A DNA stretch of 64,000 bases from Struthidea cinerea. Taxonomy: Eukaryota > Chordata > Aves > Passeriformes > Corcoracidae. The DNA is taken from NCBI GenBank assembly GCA_013397865.1, contig VZTI01000412.1:1188492-1252491 (forward strand), written 5' to 3'. Below, piece after piece: positions 1 through 11,800 of this stretch (positions are counted from its first letter, which is position 1; each line of letters begins with the position of its first letter). A program made the translations under genes and the position numbers. A model generated the notes under the pieces. It saw only the letters and a program-made list of their open reading frames with translations. It ran no database searches and was not told where the DNA came from.

Positions 1-1524
1 CACTGAGTTCTTTATATAAGTGAGTTAGGACTGTATGGTCTTGCTTTATCAGCTATTTAATCAAGAGGCAGGGGTGGCTTGGTGTATGGAAATTAATTGC
101 CACTGCAAACACAAGTTGCAGACATCACACTGAATGATGATGCTGTAAATCAAAGAGCAATCTGGCTTCATCCAGCATCCCAGGACTACGGTTTCTAAAC
201 TTAACTCAGCAGCCTAGTAAACAGAGCTGTGGGGTTGTTTTTTTTTTTAAATGGAGCTGTAGGAAGAATATAATCCTAGGTAAATTCATATATAAAGCTG
301 CATCTCTGATCTGACCTCACCAGTATCCTAGTTGGAATTACAACAAGGTAAGAAAAACGAGTCACTGACCTACACCTGCTTTTCAGTCTTACAGTCCTGA
401 GTGCTCAGTTACCTCAGACCACCAGGAACTTCCACCTCCAGCACCAGAGATCAGCATTCCCTCCCCAACAGCCATGCTTCTGGCCTGCAAGGGTTAACCC
501 ACTGATCTAAGTCAAAAACCATTTTACATGACCCTAAAGTAGAACCTGGCATGACTTGCATTGTAACCACTGCTCTCTACTATGATTTTCTGTTAAATGA
601 GCTCTTTAAATCAAAAGTCTCATCCCACCACTGGGAAAGGAAATGTGACTGAAGGTGGTAGAAGAAAAAGAAGAAGGGGAATTATATTCTCTTGGCTTCT
701 ACCCATCACTGTAGACTTCTAAAACTGAGTGTGTTCATGCTCAGGATGGATTTATCTTCTGGTAGTCAAAACCCACAGCATCTTCTTGTCAGAGGAACAG
801 CTGCTCAAATGCAAGTTACACACTAGGACTTTTTGTCCCAAATTGCTTTGGTCTTTAATTTCAGCTCCAGTATTGTCTGTAATTCTATTCATAAAGCTAA
901 ATTATGACTTGAACTGCAAAATTCATTCTAGCTCCTTCAGAATTTAAAACACGAAATCAGAATATGAAATTAGCCACTGACTCCAGCTGCAATACATTTC
1001 TTATTTCTCATTTTCACCCACACTCATTGGAAATGTAGTTCAAATGACAACCTGAAAATTGGTTTTAATCACAACTAGTACATGGAGGTTCCCCCCCCCC
1101 GCCTTTTCGTTCCTTACATCCCATAAGCACCCAAAACAATGACATGTGGAGTGGCAGAAGATGAGCCAAATACCTCTCCAAGGTACTCCAAGGCACCACA
1201 CACGTGAGCAACAGGTGTCAAGCTCAGCAAAACAAAACCAGATACCAAAAACCCAAAACACGTTTTGATTTGATTTAATTATTTTGGGCATTCAGCCTCA
1301 GGCCTAACACCGCAGCTGTTCACAGCATCCACTCATACTTCTGTGCCATTCCTAAGCCAGAGGCCCAACATTTCCCTTTCAGCCTCTTGAATGGAAGCGC
1401 TGCAATGTGGTAGGACCAGCCAGAGCCCCACAAAAAGGGGAACGCCCTTTTGGAGGGTAGCAAGCACTGCACCACTGCAGAGAGCATGGTAAGAGCTTCC
1501 TGAGAGGAAAGTCCTGCTTATCAA
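1..1524 (-). other. NAV2 intron 1, left-edge part; no gene seen
   Basis: Non-coding sequence lying in the intron after the first coding NAV2 exon. It holds an 11-base T run (238-248) and a 10-base C run (1091-1100). Open frames are short and without recognisable domains. I see no exon signals for the NAV2 CH-domain exon here. Confidence 0.6.
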
Positions 1525-2691
1525 AACTAATTTCCTTTTATGACAAGGTAACTCACCTGGTTGATCAAGGGAAACCAGCTGATGAAATCTTTTGGGATTT
1601 CAGTAAAGTTTTCGATACTGTCTCTCAGAGTGACCTTCTGGACAAAATGTCCAGCTGGATAAACACATCGTGATGGGTGAGCAACCGGCTCACGGGTCGG
1701 GTGCAAAGGGCGGCAGTGAATGGGGTGGCATCAGACTGTCACTAATGGGGTTCTGCAGGGCTCCATCTTAGGCCCTGTGCTTTTCAACGTCTTCATTAAT
1801 GACCTGGATGCAGGATTCAAAGGAATACTAAGCAAGTTTGCAGATGATACAAAACCGGGAGGAGCCTGCAGGGAGGCCCTGCAGAGAGATCTCGACAGAT
1901 TAGACGACTGGGCAATCACCAGCCTCATGGAATTCAACAAGGGAAAGTGCCAAATTCTGCACCTGGGATGGGGCGACCATGGGTGTACAGACAGGCTGGG
2001 GAATGAGACACTGGGGAATGGGAAAGCAGTGCCACAGAAAGGGATCTGGGGGTCCTGGTCAATGGCAAGTTGAATATGGGTCAGCAGTGCCCTGGAGCCA
2101 GGAGGGCCAACCCTGTCCTGGGGTGCATCGCCAGCCGGGCGAGGGAGGGGATTGTCCTGCTCTGCTCTGAGCTGGAGCAGCCTCACCTCAAGTGCTGGGG
2201 CAGTTTTGGGTGCCACAATATAAAAAAGACATTAAGCTGTTAGAGAGCATCCAAAGGAGGCCACAAGGATTGTGAAGGGCCTTGAGGGGAAGCCGTGTGA
2301 GGAGCAGTGAGGGCACTGGGTCTGCTCAGCCTGGAGGAGACTGAGGAGAGACCTCATCGCAGTCACAACTTCCTCGTGAGGGGAAGAGGAGGGGCAGGCA
2401 CTGATCTCTGCTCTGTGACAGGTGACAGGACCTGAGGGAATGGCCTGAAGTTGTGTCAGGGGAGGTTTAGGTTGGATATTAGGAACATGTTCTTCACCCA
2501 AAGGGTGGTTGGGCACTGGAACAGGCTCCCCAGGGCAGGGATCACAGACCCAAGCCTGACAGATCAAGAAGCATTTGCAAAACACTCTCAGGCACAGGGT
2601 GTGACTGTTGGGGCATCCTGTGCAGGGCTGGGAGTAGGACTTGATGATCCTTGTGGGTCCCTTCCAACTCAGCATATTCTGTGATCCTGTG
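1525..2691 (+). mobile_element. CR1 LINE, 5'-truncated, with broken reverse transcriptase and 3' end
   Basis: The largest repeat in the window, in plus orientation inside the NAV2 intron. The left part encodes the CR1 reverse-transcriptase core in pieces; the right part encodes the ORF2 C-terminus (LDIRNMFFTQRVVGHWNRLP near 2467-2530). It then runs into the CR1 3' end (TGATGATCCTTGTGGGTCCC, TTCCAACTCAG, ATTCTGTGATCCTGTG). The 5' part of the element is missing, as is usual for CR1 copies. The left boundary is approximate. A second CR1 3' fragment follows directly. Confidence 0.93.
1581..2073 (+). pseudogene. CR1 ORF2 reverse transcriptase remnant (disrupted)
   Basis: Reverse transcriptase of a non-LTR retrotransposon, dead here. 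One frame (from 1581) reads DFSKVFDTVSQSDLL and stops at a TGA at 1671. The domain resumes in another frame from about 1735 with LQGSILGPVLFNVFINDLDA, then the FADD catalytic motif (the YXDD-box equivalent) and REALQRDLDRLDDWAI. After about 1975 the frame is lost and only pieces match. At least one frameshift and one stop make it non-functional. Family identity is clear from motif order; the element is too degraded to be mobile. Confidence 0.88.
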
Positions 2692-2860
2692 GAACAGGAT
2701 GCCCAGGGAGGTCATGGAGTCTTCCCCTCTGGAAGTATTCAAAACCCACTGGGGCACGTTCCTGTGTAATCTGCTCTAGGTGACCCTGGCTCCAGACCTG
2801 GGTTGGACTGGATGATCTCCAGAGGTCCCTTCCAACCTTAACTATTCTGTGATTCTGTGA
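2692..2860 (+). mobile_element. CR1 LINE 3'-end fragment, abutting the preceding copy
   Basis: Starts with GGAACAGGATGCCCAGGGAG, a typical internal CR1 3' segment, continues through GGTTGGACTGGATGATCTCC and TTCCAACCTTAA, and ends ATTCTGTGATTCTGTGA. It has the same orientation as the copy at 1525-2691 and starts where that one ends, so there are two CR1 3' ends in a row. The copies are different subtypes (TTCCAACTCAG versus TTCCAACCTTAA). Confidence 0.9.
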
Positions 2861-5835
2861 CAAAAAGACCACATAAGTCAGGCTTTGTTCTGTGTTCAAA
2901 GTGGTAAAACTTGCAGAGCTAAATGCAAAGCCAACCTGCAGTAGCTCTAGATCTCTAGAAAAGAAGGTATTTTTAAACTGCAGTAGCAATGTGGACTGCA
3001 TAAATTAGCATAATCTCAGCCTTCACAGATAGTTCTCAGCTCTTTTACATACTACAAATTAACACTCTGCAGATTCCTCGCTTCTACTAACGTGGTCAAT
3101 CATGCATTTCATGGAGCTTAAAATCTCCTTTTTCCATCCTCTAAAATCTCAACGGGCTATTTTTGACACTCCTCTTTTCCTTTTCAGAGCAGTACTATCA
3201 CAGGCTCAGGTTCCATTACAAATCTCACAAGGTTTCATGTGTAACTGGTGGTTCTGTGGCTGCCTAAATGCAGGACATCCTCCTATTTTCTCAGCTGATG
3301 ATTTTCTCCTCGTGGGCAGATGGCATGGAAGCGGAGTGCAGATGGAAACCCACAGCCCACAAACTCCTCATTATAATTTGAAACAGCGTGTGCAGCTCTT
3401 TGATTCTCATCTTCTCTTTAAATTATTTTCAGCAATAAAGGATAAATTGCTGTTTTCAGAAGGCACAGCCAAAAGTAATGATATGTTTATAGCTGAGAAC
3501 CTTCTCCTAACAGTGCGACTTGTATTTTCACAAGTTTTATTAAAATCCATAAATCATTACCAGAAAGGACTTTAAATCGAGTATCTCTTGCTTTGATTCA
3601 AGTATTCCCTTAAGAAGAACAATCAATAAGAAAAAAACAGATCACACATGCATGAAGGTTTAGAAGTCCCACACTTAGCTATTTAAGGTAATCCATGGCT
3701 CCAGGTATCACTTTACCTGAGCTGCTTGGAATTATAATGGGATTTATCTCTGCAGAACACCTGTGAGATAAGGGAGCTGCTGGTGGTGAACTGCAGCAGG
3801 CAGCAAGGAGGTGACAATGATGCTGATGGCCTGCGGCTCACAGACTCACCCTGCATCCTCCCTGCCCTTTAGGGCTGAAACCCCTCCTGGCAGAAAGGCT
3901 CAAAATGAGGGTGCCATAAAAACTAGTCTTATCATTTCTCCAAGCTTTTTTCACACCATGTCCAGTCTGGTGGAACTGGCTTTCCTAACCTTCTGACCAG
4001 CTGGAAAAGTCCTAAAAACAGCAAAATAAAAATATCTGTGGTGGAAAATAGCAAGGAATGAAACAATAAGCATTAGAGGTCAAGCTTGGATCCCTGAAAA
4101 GTTTGTATTAACCAATGGAAAAGCATTAAAATAAATAAACTTATCCCTTAGCTATAAAAAGAAAACAAACAATACTTGAGACACCCAAGTGACATGGTTG
4201 GTGAGGCTTTACAAACTCACAGACAGCTCTCACACACAGCATAAATTAAAAGTTGGCTGATTCGCTCCTGTTCCAGAAGCCTGGAGTCAGACTTGATAAA
4301 CACAAATAGCCTCGTTTGTTCTAAGTTTTGACCTGGCTCCTGACAACCAATTACTAAACCACACTGCTCTCCCTCAGCTAGAAAGGAATCTTCTAAACTG
4401 TCTCACAGAATGGTTTCTGTCTGTTTAAAGGATGGATACATGTTGCTTAACTATATTTTCGGCCTGCAAGAGTAAAGGCTTTTTTCTCAGATGGCTGAAT
4501 TTAATTGCATATTATACATCAAAAACGTTCAGATGTTCAACCTGGTTGTGGTATACATACGCTACAACATAAATGATTTGCTTATATAATGCAGGGCTGC
4601 AATCTTCCACAGCACGCAGGCATGCTAATGATCTTACACAGGGACAACACAAGATGAAAGAATGAAGTATTTCACCACCAAGGACAATTTATCTTGCCTA
4701 CATTCATGGAAGAAGATTATGGGAGGTCACCTTCTTAGAGGTTTCCCTTTCACAACAAAAAAGACAATAATCAGTTTTCATCAGGGAAGACTTGTGCTTT
4801 CTCTTGTACCACATGACTTTCCTGTCCCATCCACCAAACACAGCACTGATACAACCGAGTAACTACATGGTATTGTCTGGCACAAAGGTTTATAAAGGGT
4901 AACAGAAATGCTCAAATTTGAGATGCAATCCTTAAGGACCTACCCGCATCAAAAGAACCTAACACATGTTTTATCTACCAGCTTAGTGGCTTGCACTTGA
5001 AACTGATCAGGGTCTTCAAAAGTGACCATTTGAAACTGTTGCTTCATGAGAAAACTCAGCTCAAGCTCGACAGAATAAAGAATTTCCAGAGGAAGAGAAA
5101 GCTCCATTTTAAGTGCCTTGAGGAAGCCCTGATTCGGTAAAGTCCATCAGTATCCCACAGCTCACCCAAAGGCACGTTCAAAGTCTTTGGCATAAGCGGC
5201 TGATCACCCAGGGAAAGGCAAAGAGAATTTTGGCAGAGGATGAGATACTGTGCCAGCATTTCTGATGCAGTAAGAGTGACTCTACCACACATCTGTTTCT
5301 CTGTGAGAGGCTGAATCTGCCTGTGACAAGGTCAATTTTGAGAAAGGTTGGTATTAAAAGATTATGCTCCCTCCATCCTCTCACTGAGGTTATGCTAATC
5401 ATTTCAGGGGAGCAAAGGAATTCTTTGATCCTCCAAGTCCTCCTTCCCTCACAAGGTGACTCTGGCTGCCGGCACAGCACCCAGAGGAACGGCACAGCGT
5501 ATCCTCATTCCATAATTGTGGAATTAGCCATTTTCAACCTTGAAATTTAACCTTAAGAAATTGAGTATGCAGTAATCCACATAATCCAGGCCTCTACACC
5601 TGTCCCTCTTCCAACTAATCTCACCACCCTTCACCATGACACATCTTAATTTAGAGTCCTCTCTGCTAAGGTCAGTGTGTAAGGGGATGCTCAGGAGTTG
5701 CAACAAGTATTTGTCACACGGGGGGACCAATTGCTTTGTGAACTCAGAAATACCAGCAGCGAGCAGAGCCCTTCGCCAGCCGCGCACAAATGATCTTTAC
5801 CAATGTTCTAGGAAGCAGCGAGGAGAAGGGATAGA
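2861..5835 (-). other. NAV2 intron 1; no gene or repeat recognised
   Basis: AT-rich intronic sequence. A 157-codon open frame at 3102-3575 (plus) shows no domain, composition or splice signal suggesting a gene. No CR1, tRNA or other RNA gene was found. Confidence 0.5.
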
Positions 5836-5860
5836 TAAATAAATAAATAAATAAATAAAT
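5836..5860 (+). repeat. (AAAT)n microsatellite
   Basis: Perfect tetranucleotide repeat of about six AAAT units, preceded by GATAG. Likely length-polymorphic. Confidence 0.95.
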
Positions 5861-8800
5861 ATGTGTAGCGTAGCCCTGGATAATGTGATCTGCTGGTATT
5901 AAGTTTTCTCCTGAAGGAGTTAAGTATATACCAGCTGCTCTACATTAAACCGAGCTGGCATTTTAAATCATGCAAATTAGCTGAGCTCCCATCCATTTCA
6001 GCCCAGCGTTCAGCAGCATTGCTGTAAATGATGCAAAGGACTGGCCAAACCAAGCCCTGCCATTTCAGCTGCTGTCAGGGAGGAGAGGAGGAGGCAGGGA
6101 GGGTAGTGGCTCCGAGTGATGCTGCAGCTATTCACAAGATGGTTTGCAAGAGCCTCCTTCCACCACAGGTATTGTCTGCATGACCAAAACGCATCCATGA
6201 GCACGGAAAGCCTGGGGCTTTTATCCGCTGAAAATCCATTTATATATGCTACTAAGAACCACTGAAAAATTATTTAAAATTCAATTATTTGCCAGTGGAA
6301 CACTGTAATTTCAAATCTCTCTTTGCTTAACGCTGCACAATGAACACTGAGTGATCACATGGGTCATCGGCTCAGGAACGCTGACACAGCAGCCAAGGGT
6401 GGCATCAGTCCCCTGCATCACGTCCAACACCAGTGGACATTTCTCAGACTGTAAAGGGAACAGATGAAAATCTGTGTTTATTCAACACAAAACCCTCTAC
6501 TGCTGAACCTGAGAGCACTCAGGAGGCAATACAGAGGGCTAAATCTTCCTTAGTTCACACTGTTGTGGCCAAGAGATTAAGTTTCAGCACAAAGCTGAAA
6601 TGGTGAAAGGAGAGTGAAGGTTCCTTGTTGACCTGCTCAACAAGGGGAAGGTGGAATTAATTCTTGTGTTAAAAATAAGGTAAACTGCCTTGCTAATCCA
6701 ACCTGGTAAACAAACCCACCAGTGGTGGTGACCCACGGGCACTAAATCCCACCACACAACACTGCATCTTGATGGGTTGCACCACTGATCACTCCACGTA
6801 GTCCAAACCCTACCAGGGAAAGGCCAAAAGGCATCTCACAGGCAGGAAAGGAAAATCTACATTGCTGCAGTGTGGGAAGTTGGTATCTGACTGCTTGGAA
6901 ACAGGATCCTAGGCAACCACTGCTCTTCCCTCTTGAAAAGCAGAAAGTGGTTTGATTCAGTGATATAAAGCAAATTCATTACAATTCCCCTGGAGAGGCT
7001 CTGTAGGGATGAACAGGATGCTGCTGCCTCCCCTTTCCAGCTCCATGCTAGAGGACCTGGCACCCTTCTGCCAGCTTTCTTTGCCCGTGCCCATCTGGCA
7101 CATTAGCATGGAGGATCAGAGCCCTGTGTGCTCCCCAGCCCATCCCGGAGGAGTAAGATGCAGCAATGCCAAAAATACTCCTTCCCAAAATAATCCATCC
7201 CAGTTAAGCCCCAGACAAGTCTGGAATACATGTGGATGTCCTGAGAAGCAGACTGACCCCTGGTTATTGAGCAAGGAAAGCAAAACCCATTTCTAAGCTA
7301 TTGCATCAAATGGTCAATGCACATTTGATCTTGAAACAACACGTGACATTTTTCGATCAGTTTTGAAGACTTAAATATCCATAGGGCTCTGGCAGATGGT
7401 GAACAATTTTAAACGGAATCAAATCCGTCTCACCAGACTGATCCATTAATTATTGTCTCCACCAGCTGCAATCAAAGGTGCACATTGATCTTTGTACATC
7501 AAAATGTCAGTGGTGAAGTTACCTGTAGTTTCCAACAGTGGGCATGGCTCAGGTGGAGATGGCTAAAGAAAACAAGAATCTGCTTCTAAATATTTGTTTC
7601 AAAATATACAAGTGTAACGAAGTCTCAGTATCCATATTCACCATAAAATGTCACACAAGCAACATCAGTGACATGAAATCCCACCAGGGTATTCATTTCA
7701 TTCTACCAACAGGCAAGTATATAGAATTAATAGATGACAGAAAAAGACAATATAATAATTTTTGGTCAGCATTTTCAGCTGAAGATAAGCAATCCCATCA
7801 GGAAAGATCCCCTCATTGCATGAAATGAAAAGCTATTGCTACAACAGTCTTCATGACTGAGAATGTCACTCCATGAAACATAAAATACATAAAATTGCAA
7901 TTCCAGCCTGTCACACACCTCTTCCACTTCTCTCAAGAGCAAAGCATGGGTGTCCTCAGACAGCTGTTCTAGAAGATATTCTTCCTAAACAACTCTGAAA
8001 AGTCTAGCTGCTTTGGCTAAAAGGCCTTGTCAGCTCCTACAATGTCATTTGGGAGATGAGGGAGAACATAGAAATGAGCAGGGAAGTTGGTTCAACCCTT
8101 TTGTTTGGAGAACGTGTAACCAAGCCAACAAGACCCCGGCACTGAGAAAAGCTGCTGCAGCAGCCAGAGAGTAAGCCAGCCTGTCAAGGGCTGGTTTAGG
8201 GTTTTTATTTATTTATGGATTGTATTTTTCATGAGAAAGCCTGGATGTGTATAACTAGCTCCCTTTGTTCAGCAGGTGAGACAAACGTCTCTGGGTTTCT
8301 CCAAGAAGGCTTCACAGCCCAGTAATGCCAAGGCACTTTTGGATTATACCATGGCTGTCATTACATAAAGGACAAGACAGAAGAAATGGACCAGTATTAG
8401 TGACAGGACAGGTAAAATAAAGACAATTAGGGACTCCTTCCAACTGTGAAAGACAGGTTACAGCAACTTGTAGCCACCGCTGTAGAGACAAAATAAAACA
8501 CACAAGGGAAAGGACTTAAGGAAACGTCCAAGAGATGAACACAGGCTAAAAAATGCAAGTAAACAAGACACTGTCAAAATATGATGATATGACAGTCCAA
8601 AACTCAACATGCACAGGGGGAAAAGTCCTGGTAAAAGTGCATTTTCAAATACAGAAGTTGGGTATTTTTTTCATTTCAGGCATTGTTTTCCCACACACTG
8701 CTTCCAATTCTAAAATAACCCAAAATGAAAAATAATCCAAGGATAACACACCTAAAAATACTTTCAAGAGGCAAAAAACAAGGTGGAATCAGAATAAAAC

Positions 8801-11800
8801 TTCAGATCTCAGCCTGTTTTAAAATAAGAAGTGACCTGTTTTCTCATTTATTTTAATAGGTGGTTTATTTGTTTTAAGTTTTAGCAGTTATTTCCATGCC
8901 TATGCTTTGCAAAACTGAAGAAACTGAGACTGTTTCCACAAACTATTTCAGAAAAAACAATTTACAGATAAAATTAGAGGCATACAACTAAGTGCCAAGT
9001 GTTTGACTGAATTCCAGTTCTTGGTGAATGGAAAACCAGCAGCTTCCTGTTACAAAATGTACCAACAGTTCATGTCTAATAATACCCATAATATCTAACC
9101 ATTTATATACTTCAAATATAGATGTTTCTAAAAATAATATTAAAGCAGGGTATTTTTAGCCAGGTGAATTTCTCAGGAGAATGAGATTCTACAGTTTGCT
9201 GCAAGGAAAAAAACAGATGAATGGGTTAGAGTTTTAAGAGCATCTCTTGATTTATACCAAAATAAAAAGTAGGTTTAGCTCCAAAGCTTCGAGAAGCAAA
9301 AAAAGAAATAGGAAAAAAGGTCAAGAGCAGAACACACATCCTTTCATTAAAGGCCCAGCTATTGCTTAATTCACAAATACATCTTCTTAAACAGCACTTA
9401 CGATATTTATTCTGTTGCAAATTTGGAAAGTTCAAGCAAAATAATTATTGTTTTAAGCACCTCCTTAATTTCTTCCACTTTGGTAAGAACAGGGAACTCG
9501 TAGGCTAGAAGCATTAAAACACTCTACGAATTATTCAGAGATTTAAATCTAGTAGTAAGACAATCCGGAAAGTGAAATTACAGAGTAGACAATGTTTCTC
9601 AAAGGACTCTTAAAAGGAAATTAAAGCCAGCCAATACCAACCCTTAATTTCCAAAACCCAGAACTTAATCCATACTATCTCAATAAACAAAGGCTTTCTT
9701 TTCTGATACCCTCTGGATAGGCAAAAAGAGCACGAGTGGTGTTGGTCTCATAATTTGTTTTTCTTTTTGGTACTTCTCAGATATTTGAAACCTTGGAAAG
9801 GTTCATGATTTGTTTACCAGACCCCTTTAAAAATTTGATTTTTTTTCTTCTTTTTGAGAACTAAAGCTCAGGTTCAGTGCCAGCAGATTTCAAAAGCAGT
9901 ATCTGTTCTCCTCTACTAATATCCTTGTACCTCTTTCTGCTTGGGTGTCACCATGCATCAAGTGCCACAGCAGAAGGTGATAAAAATCACTTGCTAAAAC
10001 AGGGACAAAGAAAGTGAGAGTGTTCACTTAAGAAATTCAGCTTCATGGAGTAAACTAACAGTTTCAAGGACAGAAGGAGAACACACAGACACCATATGCA
10101 TGAGCATTTTGAGCTGTTAACAAGTAGCAGCAAAGGAGAAAGATAATCTAGTATCAGGGGACTAGCTAGTAATTTTCTATAGAACTGCAGACTTTCTGAC
10201 CTTGGCTAAATTTCTTTGTGCCTCAGACACCCATTCAATAAATGTTCTCCATAAAATAAGAACAATATCCCTACCTCTAAGGGTGCTCTTAGGTTAAGCA
10301 CATTCAAATTTTCAAGCCAGATAAATAGATAGACTGACAAAAGTAAGAGGGGAAAAAAAAAAACCATTTTCCAGTATGATAAAAAAACAAATGGAACTTT
10401 GAGTCCAAGTAACCCTTTGCATATTCTACATGAAAACCCAATGATTAAAGAACCTCCTGAATTTATAGTGCAATGTTACACCTGTTGTTCAAGTGCGGGG
10501 CTTTAGAAAAGGTCGCTCTTTATATGAAAAGACAAAACACTGAAAAATCCATGGTAATCATCACAATAAAAAAACTTGGGAATTGTTTCCTTGTTTTCTA
10601 TCGGGGAACACTTCATCTGGAGCAACCGCCCAACAATTAAATATTTTTCAGTATGTATCTAAATATGTATCAAACCCACTGTATCATAACTAGAAGGAGA
10701 ACTTGGCTACTTAATAGCCTCAAACTGCTTACAGTGTGTAAAAAAAAGGCCTTTTTGTAGGAATGTACTTAGGTACATAACTATAATCATATGAACAAGC
10801 TCATTAGTACCAATTTCACATTTATTTTGTGCTTATGTATTTTGATAGCCGGAATCTATAGTTCTTCTTAGCGTCTCCCAACTTCAGTAAAATCTATCCT
10901 TTGTTCACATCCTAAACGTGACCCCATTTGGTTTCTTCCAATTGCAAAAAGCGATCTTTTATGTGAAAGTTATCAGTATGATTGACCACATTTCTCATAA
11001 TTTCATTTATAATTAGCTCAGCAGTCATAGCGAGACCAAATTTCACACCACTGAGGCAGCTCACGCGATGGCACTGAAACCAGTCGATGTTCATCTGACT
11101 TTAGATTGGGTCCAGATAAAGATTTGCTTGATCCCCGTCCCTTCTGCAAGTTGGTTCAGCATTAGAACTGTGAAACCCAGTATCACACACAAAAATGGCT
11201 AATGCCTGTGACAAGGGAAGAAGTAATTTCTCTGCAATATGCTCCATTAATCTTTCTCTCTATGAAGCGTCACATTAGCAAGACAGTGATACGGAGGTTT
11301 AAACGGCTCCTGGTAAAGTTAATTAAAATATAGAAAAGTAATTACTAATATCTGAACTATGTGGCTTCATTTGGATTGCTAATAGCATGAGCACAAGGGG
11401 AGTGAGGCAGAGAAGGGAAACTGATAGCCAACAGATCATGGGGCACATGTGGCCCATCAGTTGATGTGAGCCTAAATTTGAAGTGTGGAAAAACACTGGA
11501 GGAACCCATTAAGTTAATCAGTTTGAGAGGAGCACACAGCTGACTGAAAAACTCCCTGGAACGTGCCAGCAGCGTGCCACCAACCTGGGAATGGCTATCC
11601 ACTAGATTTATTTGCAGGGAGTTGTAACGGAGCTTCCATACCTTGTCAGGACTTGGACCACAGAATGGGCAATGTGGAAAAAACAGAGATGTTTTTAACC
11701 TCGACAGGTGTGGCAAATGCATTTGGAGCACACCCCAGATGTAGATGACTTTGACAAATTAGGAAAGAAGAACCAAATCACTAGGAGAAAAATCTAACGT

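Noticed and set aside
3102..3575. 157-codon plus-strand open frame in NAV2 intron 1
   Set aside because: No domain, signal or repeat recognised and no splice context; a frame of this length can arise by chance in 64 kb.
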